Notes: generated by a model not told the origin, from the sequence alone. Shown: positions 41,476 to 51,534, counted from the stretch's first letter. The stretch: DNA of 64,000 bases from Brevibacillus composti (GCF_016406105.1 NZ_CP066308.1:2329501-2393500); one strand, 5' to 3'. A program made the numbers and translations.

Positions 41476-41637
41476 GTGAAGCTGTCAAACCAAACGACAT
41501 CTCCTGACCTTTTAGGGGCGATGCTGCAGGATTATCGCGTCTCGTGGGCAGCATTATCTTCACCTCTACGAGCATCGTCTCACTCATCCACACTGGAATT
41601 TCGGCATACCTCCCTCACCGAAGTATGGCGAAAATAA
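41476..41637 (+). CDS. Possible small protein (53 aa)
   Basis: A GTG start five bases behind GAGGAGGTGA opens a 53-residue frame rich in serine and threonine. The ribosome site is excellent, but the protein has no recognisable fold and its second half looks random. It could be a short real gene, a leader peptide, or the stump of a frameshifted gene. It is the only candidate in the otherwise empty 41341-41772 stretch. Confidence 0.35.
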   Translation: MKLSNQTTSPDLLGAMLQDYRVSWAALSSPLRASSHSSTLEFRHTSLTEVWRK

Positions 41638-41772
41638 GTCGGCAAGGTGGCCAATCAAAATCTCTCTACCTACACCTACACAACTCTTTTCTCCTGTCAC
41701 CCATGGGCAGGAGCCTTTTCCTTACACACGTACTCGCCTCGCGTCCTGCAAGCACCCGCATGCACTTTGCCT

Positions 41773-43074
41773 TTAGCGATTGAGCTGTTGAAACATGCGG
41801 TTGACTTCATAGATCGCGCGTTCTTCATCCACGGTCAGCAGTTCTCCGTTGCGCATCAAGAAGCTGCCGGCCACGATCGTATCTGTCACGTCGCGCCCAT
41901 TGGCGGCGTACACCACGTGGGAGACCGGATCGTGAGCAGGATGGAAATGCGCCTGGTGGCTGTTCAAGACGATCAGGTCGGCCTGTTTGCCCACCTCAAT
42001 CGATCCCAGCGATTCAGCCTGAAACACGCCATCCGCACCGTAACGCGTCGCCATCCGCAAGGCGGCATCAGCTGGCACAGCCACAGGGTCATGATTGACG
42101 CCTTTGTGCAGAATAGCTGCCAGCTTCAATTCCTCGAACAGATTGAGGTTGTTGTTGCTTGCACTGCTGTCCGTTCCGAGCGATACGCTGATCCCCTTGG
42201 CGAGCATTTTTGGCACGGGGGCTACACCGCTGGCCAGCTTCAGGTTGCTGACGACATTATGGGACACCTTTACCTGATAGTTTGCCAAGACATCGATCTC
42301 TTCATCCGTGAGATGAACGGCATGAGCCAGCAGTGTCGGACGATTGAAGACACCGAGATTCTCCAGGTGGGCAACCGGGCGTACGCCGTAATCCTTCACG
42401 TTCTGTCCAACTTCCCATGCGGTCTCCGACATGTGGATGTGGATCGGCAGGTCCAGCTCCTCCGCTTTATCCACGATTTGGCTGATGAACGATGGCGGGC
42501 AGGTATAAGGAGCATGCGGCGCCATCATGACCGTGATCCGTCCATCCGCCTGGTTATGCCAATTGCGCGCAAAGGCGACCGATTCGCGCAGCTTGGCCGC
42601 GCGCTCCTCCTCCGAGCAAAGCCCGATCATCCCCCGGCAGAGTCTGGCTCTCATCCCGGAGGCTTCCACCGCTTTTGCCACTTCATCCATATGGTCGTAC
42701 ATATCCACGAACGTCGTCGTTCCGGTTCGGATCATCTCGATCAAGGATATGTATGTGCCCCATTTCACATGATCGGACGTGAATTGAGCCTCCAGGGGCC
42801 ACATCTTGTCTTCCAGCCATTGCTGCAGCGGCAAGTCATCCGCATAGCCGCGCAGCAGGGACATTCCTACGTGGCCATGCGTATTGACCAGTCCCGGGAG
42901 CAGATAGTTTCCTTTGAGATCAATCACTTCGTCATAGCCGCTGAGATCTTCCGGAGTCGGACCGACATAGGTGATGACACTGCCTTCGTAGCCGACAGCC
43001 CCGTCCGAAATCACTTCGTTTTGTCCGTTGACGGTGATTACTGTCGCATGTGTTAAGATTGTCTTTTTGTTCAA
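41773..43074 (-). CDS. mtaD: 5-methylthioadenosine/S-adenosylhomocysteine deaminase
   Basis: This 433-residue amidohydrolase deaminates methylthioadenosine, S-adenosylhomocysteine or adenosine. The metal site starts with H66xH68 in NTHGHVG; further ligands appear in LPIHIHMSE, the HAVHL block and LGTDSSASN. The TTG at 43074 is eight bases behind CGGAG; a GTG three codons earlier is too near that site. It is followed by nothing on this strand for about 430 bases and preceded by rex. Guanine or other amidohydrolase activity is less likely given the sequence blocks. Confidence 0.85.
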   Translation of the reverse strand: MNKKTILTHATVITVNGQNEVISDGAVGYEGSVITYVGPTPEDLSGYDEVIDLKGNYLLPGLVNTHGHVGMSLLRGYADDLPLQQWLEDKMWPLEAQFTSDHVKWGTYISLIEMIRTGTTTFVDMYDHMDEVAKAVEASGMRARLCRGMIGLCSEEERAAKLRESVAFARNWHNQADGRITVMMAPHAPYTCPPSFISQIVDKAEELDLPIHIHMSETAWEVGQNVKDYGVRPVAHLENLGVFNRPTLLAHAVHLTDEEIDVLANYQVKVSHNVVSNLKLASGVAPVPKMLAKGISVSLGTDSSASNNNLNLFEELKLAAILHKGVNHDPVAVPADAALRMATRYGADGVFQAESLGSIEVGKQADLIVLNSHQAHFHPAHDPVSHVVYAANGRDVTDTIVAGSFLMRNGELLTVDEERAIYEVNRMFQQLNR

Positions 43075-43091
43075 TTCGCACACTCCGTTCT

Positions 43092-43715
43092 CTATGTTAA
43101 ATAATAGGCAAGGCTCTGCAGGCTGGATGTCACGTCTGCGTAGTGGATGCGCACGTCCCGGTCCGCCCGGATCGTGGTCGGCGCAAAATTGAGAATGCCT
43201 TCAATCCCTGCTTCCAATAGAAGGTTGGCCACCGACTGGGCGGCAGATGCCGGTACCGTGATAATCGCCAGCCGGATCTTTTGGCGCTGTACGGTTTCAA
43301 CCAGCTCTTCCAGCGGCTGAATCGTGATGCCCGCCAGCACTTTTCCGCATTTCGCCGGATCATTGTCAAAGATGGCGGCGATCCGCATGTAATCTTCCAC
43401 ATGCGCATTGTAGTTGCTGATGGCGTGTCCCAAATGGCCCGCTCCGATCAATGCCACCCGAATTTCTTCGTTTAACTTTAAAATCTGCCGGATTTTTTCC
43501 ACCAGATAGTTGACGTCGTACCCGATCCCTTTTTTGCCGAAATCCCCAAAGGAGGAAAGATCTTTTCTGATCTGCGCCGGATTGACATCCAGATTTTTGC
43601 CCATCTGCTGGGAGGACACCGTCGCTACGCCCACTTGCTGCAAGTAACTTAGGTAGCGCAGATAGATCGGCAAGCGACGCACTACAGCTTCCGAAATCTT
43701 TTCACTTTTGGCCAC
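43092..43715 (-). CDS. rex: Redox-sensing transcriptional repressor Rex
   Basis: This is a 207-residue repressor that senses the NADH/NAD+ ratio and controls fermentation and respiration genes. The N-terminal winged helix includes VSSQQMGKNLDVNPAQIRKD, followed by the SSFGDFGKKGIGY block, and the Rossmann domain has GAGHLGHA. The start is a GTG with GGAGG about 11 bases ahead. It is followed by mtaD after 17 bases. No Rex operator with the usual TTGTGA-type palindrome was found nearby by eye. Confidence 0.95.
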   Translation of the reverse strand: MAKSEKISEAVVRRLPIYLRYLSYLQQVGVATVSSQQMGKNLDVNPAQIRKDLSSFGDFGKKGIGYDVNYLVEKIRQILKLNEEIRVALIGAGHLGHAISNYNAHVEDYMRIAAIFDNDPAKCGKVLAGITIQPLEELVETVQRQKIRLAIITVPASAAQSVANLLLEAGIEGILNFAPTTIRADRDVRIHYADVTSSLQSLAYYLT

Positions 43716-43731
43716 GTACGGTCGATCCTCC

Positions 43732-44631
43732 TTATTTTTTTCGTTTCAAAATGCGGTAATCCTTCCCGTTGGAAAAGATGACAATGGTTCCGTCCTGACT
43801 GGTGAGATAGGTCTCCGCCCATGACTCGCCCAGCCGCTCCAGCACTTCTTCCTGGCCCAGGCGGCTCTCATCTTTGGTCTGGGCGGTCAAGATCACGGCC
43901 ACCTGCGGGTCTACTCTGCTTAAAAACGGCTGCGTCGTGGCCTGGTTGCTGCCTTGATCGGCTACCTTCAGGACAGCCGCCTTCAAGCGCTCCTTATGCT
44001 TTTCCAGCAGCCGCCCCTCGGCTTTTTCATTGATCCCGCTGACGAATAAAAACGGCAGCTCCCCGTGCCGCAGCTGGAAGACCAGCGAATTGTCCTGCGG
44101 CGAGAGAAACAGCGGCTCGCTGGGATGGAGCACCTCCATCACGACTTCGCTGTCCAATTTGACCACATCTCCGTCAACCACAGTCTGCACATGTTTGCCC
44201 GGCCGGAGCATCGTCGCCTTTTGGATGGGCAGCTCGATCAGCTTGGGCAATATCACCTTTTCCATCGGAAAGCGCTCCGCCAAAAAAGCAAAGCCGCCCG
44301 CATGCTCCGGCTGATCATTGGTCAGAACGACATACTCCAGCCGGGTGATGCGCCGATCTGTCAATTCTTTAAATAACCGCGGCCAATCTTCGGCACTGCC
44401 GGTATCGACCAGCATGTGCTTTCCGCTTGGCAAGCGTATCAATATACTTTCGCCATGCGCCAATTCCAGATAATAAATGACAAGGCCGATAAAGTCACGC
44501 TCGTCTTCACTTGCGAACGGGTCCTCCACCTTCACCGTTTTTTGTAAATGGTCGTCGATCGAGCAGCCGGGCAGCAACAAAATCAGGACAGCCATCACCA
44601 ACAGCCAAGCTCTTCCCGCTTTCCATAGCAT
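43732..44631 (-). CDS. Metallo-beta-lactamase-fold lipoprotein, degenerate metal site
   Basis: This is a 299-residue protein with a signal peptide and lipobox LLPGC. The body resembles the ComEC C-terminal hydrolase family (GESILIRLPSGKHMLVDTGS, later LKVADQGSNQATT). The HxHxDH metal motif is replaced: where ComEC-type enzymes have SHPHADHIGG, this has TNDQPEHAGG, so zinc binding is probably impaired. It may be a structural or binding protein rather than an enzyme. It lies between rex and dinG. Confidence 0.75.
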   Translation of the reverse strand: MLWKAGRAWLLVMAVLILLLPGCSIDDHLQKTVKVEDPFASEDERDFIGLVIYYLELAHGESILIRLPSGKHMLVDTGSAEDWPRLFKELTDRRITRLEYVVLTNDQPEHAGGFAFLAERFPMEKVILPKLIELPIQKATMLRPGKHVQTVVDGDVVKLDSEVVMEVLHPSEPLFLSPQDNSLVFQLRHGELPFLFVSGINEKAEGRLLEKHKERLKAAVLKVADQGSNQATTQPFLSRVDPQVAVILTAQTKDESRLGQEEVLERLGESWAETYLTSQDGTIVIFSNGKDYRILKRKK

Positions 44632-44672
44632 TTATTTTATCACCTAGATCCCTGAGAGACTATTGCTTCATT

Positions 44673-47621
44673 TTATGAGTCAGACAAGGATTGCATGCCC
44701 TCCAGATAGGGACGGATCTCTTCGCGCAGCGAAGTCCAGGGACCGGTGCGCACATCAAACGGCGGCAGGGATTTTAAAAAGGAGCGGCCGTAGCGAGATT
44801 CAACGATCCGGGCATCGAGTACGATGACGGCACCGCGATCCTCGTGATGGCGGATCAGGCGTCCCACGCCCTGTTTGAACTGGATGACGGCCTGCGGCAA
44901 TGCCAGCGACATAAAAGCGTTCTTGCCCCGCTCTTTGAGCCTCTCCGCCCGTGCCTGGTAGACCGGGTGATTGGGCGGGGTAAACGGCAGCCGGACGATG
45001 ACCAGGCAGCTCAAGGCTTCTCCGGGGATGTCCACCCCTTCCCAAAAGCTGCTTGTGCCGAGCAGCACCGTTTTGGCTTCCCGCTGAAAGAGCCGCACCA
45101 GCTTGGTCCGGTTATTGCTGTCGATGCCGTGGCCGAGCAGCGTATACCCTTCCTCTCCCAGCTGCTCCTTCATCCCCTGATAAACTTGCCTCAGCATCGA
45201 GTAGGAGGTAAACAGGATCATCGTCCGCCCGTTCGCGGCTCGAACCGTATCCACACAGCCTTGAATGACCGCCTCCAGATAATGCTGTTCACTCTCTTTT
45301 CCCAGGAGAGGAAGATCGGAAGGGATCAGCAGCAGCCCCTGTTTTTCGTAGGAAAAGGGAGAAGGCAGCAGCAGGGTGCGGACGCGATGCTCCGGGAGCT
45401 GGTCCAGTCCCATGCGCTCCAGGATGTAGGAAAAGCTGTCTTTGACCGTCAGGGTCGCCGAGGTGAGGATGACGCTGCGCCGTTCGGCAAACAGAGGCTC
45501 CTCCAGGTTGCTCGCGATATCCAGTGGCGCGGCATAGAAAAACACCTGCTTCTTCGGTGTTCGCGATTCAATTTCCATCCAGCTGACGTATTCGTCCTGC
45601 GCCTCCAGCAGGAAAAAGTGGATCATCTCCAGAACTGCCTGCCATTCTTTGACCAGTCCGCTCACATCGGTAAACAGGCTGCTCAGTTCGAAAGACTGCT
45701 GTTCTCCTGCGGGCATCCGGCGCAGCAGCGCGTCCAGATCGCCCGCAAAGACTCCCATCTCCTCCATGACTCGCCGTGCCGTTTTGCGAATGCGCTCATG
45801 CTTGCCGGAAAAGGAGCTGATCCGGTAGCGGACGGTGTCCCGGCCCGTGTCGGAGGTCTCTTCTCCCCGGTCTGCTGCCCACTGGTAGATAAGCTGGGTC
45901 AGTTGAAGCGCCTTGTCTCTCAGCGGCGGAAATGCCTTCTGCAGCTTTCCGATCGTCGCGCGGACCTCATCGCGTCCCTCATCCGAAGAATGATCATACA
46001 GTTCCTCGGCAAAGCGTTTCAGGAAGCTGCCTTCGGATGGATTGGCCCTGTCCAGCAGGAACAAGAGCTGGGTGGTGGAGAACTGCTTGCCCATGTGGTG
46101 CGTCGCCACGTCTTCCAGATGGTGAGCCTCGTCGATGACGACGATGTCATGCGCAGGCAAAATGCGATGTTCGGCCTGCAGGTCGCTGACCAGCAGCGCG
46201 TGGTTGACGATCAAGAGGTCGGCTTCATTTGCCTTCTCCCGCGCCTGGAAATAGTAGCAGCGGCTAAACCAGGGACATTTTCGGTGGAGGCATGATTCCG
46301 TATCGCTTTTCACCTGCTGCCAATATTGCTGACCCGCCGCAGGCATGCTTAATTCTTCCACATCCCCGGTCTCAGTCTGCGTCAGCCAGGCGACCATCTG
46401 CCCTTTGACCATGAGCAGTTCTTGGCTGCTTCCTTCGGTTGCTTCGTCCAGGCTCTGCTCAAATTTGCGCAAGCAGAGGTAATTGCCCCGGCCTTTCAGG
46501 GTAGATGCGCGAAAGGAAAAGGGCAAAGACTGCGTCAAGGCGGGGATTTCCTTGTGAAAAAGCTGCTCCTGCAGCTGAATCGTGTTCGTGCTGATGATCA
46601 CGGGCTCGCCGTGCTGTTTTGCCCAAAGGATGGACGGGAGCAGGTAGGCCAGCGATTTTCCCGTGCCCGTCCCCGCTTCAACCAGCAGGTGGGAGCCCGA
46701 TTCCATCGCCTCAAAGATCGCCCGCATCATCGATTCCTGCGCCTCTCTGCGCTGGTACCCCGGGAGATTTTGCGCAATGGCGGCCTTCTCCGCGATCATC
46801 TGTTCGACCACCTCGTCAAAAGGCGTGGTCACCCGCTCTTCTCGCTTGAGAGAAGCGCGCAGGCGCTCCGGTCTTTTTCGCAAAGCCAGCTGTCTGTAAA
46901 TGTCCCACTTATCCGACTCCGCAGGCATTTGCCGTCTCCCTGTGGCCGATTCGTCCAGCGGCTGATTTTCTCCGCCGCCCTCCAGCCCCTCCTCCGCAAA
47001 CCCTTCTACGGATGACCATTTTTTCATCTCGACATACCGAAGCAGCTCGGACAAGTCCGAGCGGAAGGAAGCGACCAGCATCTGCAAGCGCTGGATCGTC
47101 ACCAATGGCAGCTGCTCCAGAATATCCAGCAGGTGCAAAAATAACCCGGCCGTCGCCATCGCATCGCTGTCAGCCTGATGGGGCCGATCATGTTCGATTT
47201 GCAGATCGTCCGCCAATTCCCCGAGCCGATAGCTTCCCTGCATGGGAAGCAAAAAGCGGGAGAGCTCTACGGTGTCCAGCACATATCCGTCAAACGTATA
47301 ATAGCCCTGGCTCAGCAGGGCTTCTTGCAGGAATTGCAGATCAAAGCTGGCATTATGGGCGACAAAGGTCCGCCCTTCCAACATCGGAAGAAAACGGGGC
47401 AGAATCTCCTCCAGGGTGGGAGCATCCGCTACCATCTCGTCGCTGATGCCAGTCAGTTGTTGAATAAAAGGCGGGATCGCCTGTCCGGGATTGATCAGGG
47501 TGGAAAATGACTCGGTCACAATACTGTCGTCAATCGTAACAGCACCGATTTGGATGATACTGTCCCCGTGCCTCGGATGGCTCCCCGTGGTCTCAAAATC
47601 TACTACGATGAAACGATTCAA
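44673..47621 (-). CDS. dinG: DinG-family helicase with N-terminal exonuclease domain
   Basis: This is a 982-residue protein. Residues 1-180 are a DnaQ-like 3'-5' exonuclease starting at D8 (DFETTG), and the rest is an XPD/DinG superfamily 2 helicase. Walker A is AGTGTGKS (K322) and the DEAH box is at D497. Between them, cysteines in NYLCLR and CLHRKCPWFSRC could hold an iron-sulphur cluster as in XPD. In Bacillales the fused form acts mainly as a nuclease. The TTG start has GAGGTGA ahead; the reading frame extending further upstream is noise. Confidence 0.93.
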   Translation of the reverse strand: MNRFIVVDFETTGSHPRHGDSIIQIGAVTIDDSIVTESFSTLINPGQAIPPFIQQLTGISDEMVADAPTLEEILPRFLPMLEGRTFVAHNASFDLQFLQEALLSQGYYTFDGYVLDTVELSRFLLPMQGSYRLGELADDLQIEHDRPHQADSDAMATAGLFLHLLDILEQLPLVTIQRLQMLVASFRSDLSELLRYVEMKKWSSVEGFAEEGLEGGGENQPLDESATGRRQMPAESDKWDIYRQLALRKRPERLRASLKREERVTTPFDEVVEQMIAEKAAIAQNLPGYQRREAQESMMRAIFEAMESGSHLLVEAGTGTGKSLAYLLPSILWAKQHGEPVIISTNTIQLQEQLFHKEIPALTQSLPFSFRASTLKGRGNYLCLRKFEQSLDEATEGSSQELLMVKGQMVAWLTQTETGDVEELSMPAAGQQYWQQVKSDTESCLHRKCPWFSRCYYFQAREKANEADLLIVNHALLVSDLQAEHRILPAHDIVVIDEAHHLEDVATHHMGKQFSTTQLLFLLDRANPSEGSFLKRFAEELYDHSSDEGRDEVRATIGKLQKAFPPLRDKALQLTQLIYQWAADRGEETSDTGRDTVRYRISSFSGKHERIRKTARRVMEEMGVFAGDLDALLRRMPAGEQQSFELSSLFTDVSGLVKEWQAVLEMIHFFLLEAQDEYVSWMEIESRTPKKQVFFYAAPLDIASNLEEPLFAERRSVILTSATLTVKDSFSYILERMGLDQLPEHRVRTLLLPSPFSYEKQGLLLIPSDLPLLGKESEQHYLEAVIQGCVDTVRAANGRTMILFTSYSMLRQVYQGMKEQLGEEGYTLLGHGIDSNNRTKLVRLFQREAKTVLLGTSSFWEGVDIPGEALSCLVIVRLPFTPPNHPVYQARAERLKERGKNAFMSLALPQAVIQFKQGVGRLIRHHEDRGAVIVLDARIVESRYGRSFLKSLPPFDVRTGPWTSLREEIRPYLEGMQSLSDS

Positions 47622-47713
47622 TCTGTGGTCACCTCGTACGTTCGCGGTCTGTGTTCGTAAGTCCGCTCCCCTACAATTCGGCAAAGACCGGGAAATTTCC
47701 TGCTCACGCCTGC

Positions 47714-49267
47714 TTACGGGTGAAAGAGTTCGCGTTCCGTGGCGGGCTCTCCCAGTTTGTTCGCACACATTTGCAGATAAAACGGGATTTCGCGAAAATG
47801 GTCGCTATGCGGCAGCACCCTGCGGAAATACTGCTCGGCGAGCCGCCAATTTTCCTCGGCCATGGCGATCCGTCCGAGGTGGTAGCAACCCAAGGAGCGT
47901 ACATAGGTGTCCGGATCATCCAGAAAGGGTTTGGCCAATTTTTTGGCTGCCTGGATGTCTCCCATCCATTCGTAGGCGGTAATCATGCCGGACTGAGCCA
48001 GACGGTGTTCGCGCTCGGTCAGCAGAATCGCGCGGAATGTTTCCAGCGCTTCTTCCACCCTGCCGTCGAAGAGAAGCATCCAGCCGTAGCTGAATTGAAA
48101 GTCGAGCTGATCCGGCGCCAGGCTTATCGCCTTTTTCATCAGGGTCAATGCCCGCTTCGTCCCGGCAATCAGCCAGGTATTCCACGCGAGACCGTGCCAG
48201 GTCCAGCCTTCCCGCGGCAAACGCTCGGTCAGAAAATGATAGCATACCTGCGCGCGGTGGTAATTGCCCAGCGACTCGTACAAAGAAGCCATCTCACGCA
48301 GCGTCTCGCTGTCCAGATGGCGGCTTGGCAAGCGAAGTGCAGGTGGCGCCTCCCGCTCGGCAGACGGGTCCTGGAGCTGCATCAAGCGCCACGCGCGCAG
48401 CCAGAGCATCTGGGCCTCCCAGTCCTGATCCGATTCTTCCAACAGATTCTCCACCGTATCCAGAGCTTCATGGGCTTCGCCGTCCTGCAAATAACACAGC
48501 GCCAGATTAAACCACGCATCCCCATGCTTGGGCCGTACGGCGATCGCCTCCCGAAAAGCTTGCGCCGCCTCCAGCCATTGCCCCTCTTCCGCCAGTATGC
48601 ATCCGATCGCATTGTAGCTGATGGCCGTGACAGACGGAGAGCTGGCCGATCGGCTGAGCAGCCGAAATTCCCGCAGCGCCTCTTCTTTTTTTCCGCAGAA
48701 CAGCAGACTGTAGCCGTAGTACAGGCGGCCGCTCTCCCAATCCGGTGAGGCTTCCACCAGCTCTTCGAAGCAGCGCTGCGCGTCCTGATACATCCGCAGA
48801 TGATAGAAGCCTTCCCCTTTTCGGAACATATGCTCGTACTGAAGGTGGGACTGCAGTTCGGCCTCTTTTTGCAGAGCAGTGCCTGCCTTTGCGGGAGCAA
48901 AGGCAATAAGGGACTCGCTGTCCCCCGCCTTTTCTTTGCTAGCGATGGCGGTCTCCGGCTCCTTCTGCTCGGGAGATGCTTCGCCCTTTTGCGCTTGGGC
49001 GGCTAACCCTTTGGCTTCCTGCAGGATTTCTTCCAAGGAGCTCTCCTGCTCTACTTCATGTCCTTCCATTTTTTTGATCTGCCGAATGGCATAGGACAAT
49101 TTCTCTTCGAATTGCAGCCACAGATCAACCAGTTTATCGCTAACCTTCCGAAGCTGAAAAAGCTGATCGGCGAGCTGAAGCTTTTCATGCTCGGTGGCGT
49201 CTGGCCATTCTCGTTCAATCGTCTCTGCTTTCCGTTGCAGTGTAAGGAACCAATCTTCTAGCTTCAA
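47714..49267 (-). CDS. Tetratricopeptide repeat protein
   Basis: This is a 517-residue cytoplasmic protein. It has an N-terminal coiled-coil-like region (1-70), a low-complexity Glu/Ala/Lys linker (about 70-125) and then around eight TPR-like helix pairs to the end, such as GDAWFNLALCYLQDGEAHEAL. TPRs bind partner proteins; no target is evident. The start is a TTG with GGGGG upstream. It is located between panD and dinG. No enzyme domain was seen. Confidence 0.75.
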   Translation of the reverse strand: MKLEDWFLTLQRKAETIEREWPDATEHEKLQLADQLFQLRKVSDKLVDLWLQFEEKLSYAIRQIKKMEGHEVEQESSLEEILQEAKGLAAQAQKGEASPEQKEPETAIASKEKAGDSESLIAFAPAKAGTALQKEAELQSHLQYEHMFRKGEGFYHLRMYQDAQRCFEELVEASPDWESGRLYYGYSLLFCGKKEEALREFRLLSRSASSPSVTAISYNAIGCILAEEGQWLEAAQAFREAIAVRPKHGDAWFNLALCYLQDGEAHEALDTVENLLEESDQDWEAQMLWLRAWRLMQLQDPSAEREAPPALRLPSRHLDSETLREMASLYESLGNYHRAQVCYHFLTERLPREGWTWHGLAWNTWLIAGTKRALTLMKKAISLAPDQLDFQFSYGWMLLFDGRVEEALETFRAILLTEREHRLAQSGMITAYEWMGDIQAAKKLAKPFLDDPDTYVRSLGCYHLGRIAMAEENWRLAEQYFRRVLPHSDHFREIPFYLQMCANKLGEPATERELFHP

Positions 49268-49354
49268 AAAAAGCCACCCCCTGTGAGGCGTGTGTAGTAC
49301 TCATTGTCTCACAAGGGATGGGCCTCTATGCAGCGTCGCTGCACTTCCTCTCGG

Positions 49355-49735
49355 TCAAAGCACAGTCGCGTGCACTTCTTCCGAGAGCAGTTGGGCTATT
49401 TTATTATGTTCGTCCATAATCGCTACACGCGGCTGATGACGGCGCGCTTCTTCGTCGCTCATCAGCGCATAGGCGATAATAATCACGATATCTCCCGGCT
49501 GCACCAGTCTGGCAGCCGCTCCGTTCAAACAGATGACGCCGCTGCCCGGCTCGCCCTCGATCACATAGGTTTCCAGACGAGCACCGTTGTTGTTGTTTAC
49601 AATCTGCACCTTTTCATTGGGCAAAATGTCCAGTGCGTCGAGAATCTCCTTGTCGATGGTAATGCTGCCGACGTAATTCAAATTGGCTTCCGTCACAGTA
49701 GCTCGGTGAATTTTTGCTTTCATCATCGTACGAAG
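49355..49735 (-). CDS. panD: Aspartate 1-decarboxylase (canonical copy)
   Basis: This 126-residue pyruvoyl-dependent enzyme makes beta-alanine for pantothenate. The cleavage site is G24-S25 in YVGSITID; the [10 protein letters not shown] and LNGAAARL blocks are canonical. The GTG start is nine bases behind GGAGG, and alignment with other PanD sequences ([16 protein letters not shown]) supports it. It is the last gene of panB-panC-panD; panC is 29 bases upstream. Confidence 0.95.
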   Translation of the reverse strand, partial: LRTMMKAKIHRATVTEANLNYVGSITIDKEILDALDILPNEKVQIVNNNNGARLETYVIEGEPGSGVICLNGAAARLVQPGDIVIIIAYALMSDEEARRHQPRVAIMDEHNKIAQLLSEEVHATVL

Positions 49736-49764
49736 CACAGTGGAAATCCTCCTCTTCCCCTCTA

Positions 49765-50628
49765 TCATCGGGTCAAGATCATGTTGTCGATCAGCCGCGT
49801 GGCGCCGAAGCGGACGGCCAAAGCAACCAGGATCTGTTGACCCGTCCCCGCTGCTTCGACCGGCGTCAGATCGGGGTAGTTCAGTATTTCGATATAATCG
49901 ATTTGGGCCAGCGGCTCCGCCTCGATCAGCCGCATCATCTCGCTTCTCACTTGCGCGGGAGCCTTATCCTGCGCGAGCAGCTCTTTGGCCATTTGCAGGC
50001 TGCGATACAGCACGGCGGCCTGCTTTCTTTCTTCCGGACTCAGATAGACATTGCGCGAACTCATCGCGACCCCATCTGCCTCCCGCACGATGGGACAAGG
50101 GATGATCGTCACGGGGACGGACAAATCCCGCACCATTTGCTCGACGACAGCCACCTGCTGGGCATCCTTTTGACCAAAAAAGGCTTCATCCGGCTGAACA
50201 ATCTGAAACAGCTTCATGACCACCGTCGCCACTCCATCAAAATGGCCGGGACGGGAGCGGCCGCACAGCGGCTCCGATACACCGCTGACCGACACGGTGG
50301 TCTTGACCTGCGTCGGGTACATCTCTGCTACGCTCGGCGTAAACAACAGGTCTACGCCAGCCTCGGCCGCGAGACGGCTGTCCCGCTCCAAATCGCGCGG
50401 ATAGCGCTCATAATCTTCGCTCGGGCCAAATTGGAGAGGATTGACGAAAATGCTCATGACGACAAAATCCGTTCGTTTCTTTGCTTCTTCCACCAGACTG
50501 AGGTGTCCCTCATGCAGATAGCCCATCGTGGGGACGAAGCCGATCCGTTTTCCCTGGCGGCGTGCTGCCCGGATCTGCTCGCGCAGCGCTTCGATGGTCT
50601 CGATTTGCTGAAGTGTCCGCATCGTCAC
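49765..50628 (-). CDS. panC: Pantothenate synthetase
   Basis: PanC ligates pantoate and beta-alanine with ATP to make pantothenate. The 287-residue protein has the HIGH-like [10 protein letters not shown] motif near residue 36, [23 protein letters not shown] and [15 protein letters not shown]. The GTG start overlaps the panB stop (GTGA) and lies seven bases behind GGAGGGG; an ATG two codons later is the alternative. Confidence 0.95.
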   Translation of the reverse strand: MTMRTLQQIETIEALREQIRAARRQGKRIGFVPTMGYLHEGHLSLVEEAKKRTDFVVMSIFVNPLQFGPSEDYERYPRDLERDSRLAAEAGVDLLFTPSVAEMYPTQVKTTVSVSGVSEPLCGRSRPGHFDGVATVVMKLFQIVQPDEAFFGQKDAQQVAVVEQMVRDLSVPVTIIPCPIVREADGVAMSSRNVYLSPEERKQAAVLYRSLQMAKELLAQDKAPAQVRSEMMRLIEAEPLAQIDYIEILNYPDLTPVEAAGTGQQILVALAVRFGATRLIDNMILTR

Positions 50629-51485
50629 TGTTCATCCCCTCCCCCGTACAGCCGGGAAATAACCTCTTCTTTGGCGTGAAAGACATGCTCCGGCCCGGGG
50701 AACTGACGCTCTTTCACTTCCGCTACATAGCTTTTGATCGCCTCGCGGACCGTATCGCCGATTTCTGCGTAGCGCTTCACAAATTTGGGCTTCAATTGGG
50801 AAGCGTAGCCGACGAGATCGTGATAGACAAGCACCTGGCCGTCAACGGAAGGACCTGCGCCGATCCCGATCACCGGGATGTCCAGCCTTGAGGATATCAG
50901 AGCGGCCAACTCCTCCGGCACGCATTCCAATACCAGCGCAAAGATTCCTGCTTCCTGCAGCACCTCTGCTTCTTCGACCAGCCGCCTTGCGGACTCCACA
51001 TCTTTTCCCTGTACCTTGTATCCGCCGAGCTGGTGGACAGCTTGAGGCGTCAGGCCGATGTGGCCCATGACGGGAATGCCCGCCTGCACGCATTTTTTTA
51101 CGAGCGGAGCCAGCTCGACGCCCCCCTCCATCTTTACAGCCTTGGCGAAGCCCTCTTGCATGAGCCGCCCCGCATTCTTCACGCCTTCCTCCAGCGTGCC
51201 ATGATAGCTGAGGAAAGGCAAATCCGCCACGACAAACGCTCGTTTGGCCGCTCTCGTCACCGCTTTGGTGTGATGAACCATATCCTCCATGGTAACAGGC
51301 AGCGTAGAGTCGTACCCGAGAACCACCATGCCGAGTGAATCTCCCACCAGGAGGATGTCTGCCCCCGCTTCTTCCGCTAGCTTGGCCGATGGAAAATCGT
51401 ACGCCGTGATCATGGCGATCGGCTCGCTTGCATGTTTTTTTGCACGCAGATCCGCAGTCGTGATCGGTGCCAGGTTGTTTGTCAT
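50625..51485 (-). CDS. panB: 3-methyl-2-oxobutanoate hydroxymethyltransferase
   Basis: PanB makes ketopantoate from ketoisovalerate and methylene-tetrahydrofolate. The 286-residue barrel protein shows ITAYDFPSAKLAEEAG, VGDSLGMVVLGYDSTLPV, GHIGLTPQAVHQLGG and VIGIGAGPSVDGQVLV, all family hallmarks. It is the first gene of panBCD, with a structured leader and terminator directly upstream. Confidence 0.96.
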   Translation of the reverse strand: MTNNLAPITTADLRAKKHASEPIAMITAYDFPSAKLAEEAGADILLVGDSLGMVVLGYDSTLPVTMEDMVHHTKAVTRAAKRAFVVADLPFLSYHGTLEEGVKNAGRLMQEGFAKAVKMEGGVELAPLVKKCVQAGIPVMGHIGLTPQAVHQLGGYKVQGKDVESARRLVEEAEVLQEAGIFALVLECVPEELAALISSRLDIPVIGIGAGPSVDGQVLVYHDLVGYASQLKPKFVKRYAEIGDTVREAIKSYVAEVKERQFPGPEHVFHAKEEVISRLYGGGDEQ

Positions 51486-51534
51486 TCCTCTCCCACCTCT
51501 ACATGCGCCCCTCGTCCGTGAGACCTGTCAGGAA

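Noticed and set aside
41647-43056. A 469-codon plus-strand frame opposite mtaD
   Set aside because: mtaD has all expected metal motifs; the antisense translation is histidine- and arginine-rich noise.
43716-43731. Rex operator upstream of rex
   Set aside because: No TTGTGA-N-TCACAA-like palindrome could be found in the short gap or in the start of the neighbouring leader.
47651-48748. A 365-codon plus-strand frame opposite the TPR gene
   Set aside because: The minus-strand frame shows regular TPR helices; the antisense frame has none of the features of a protein.
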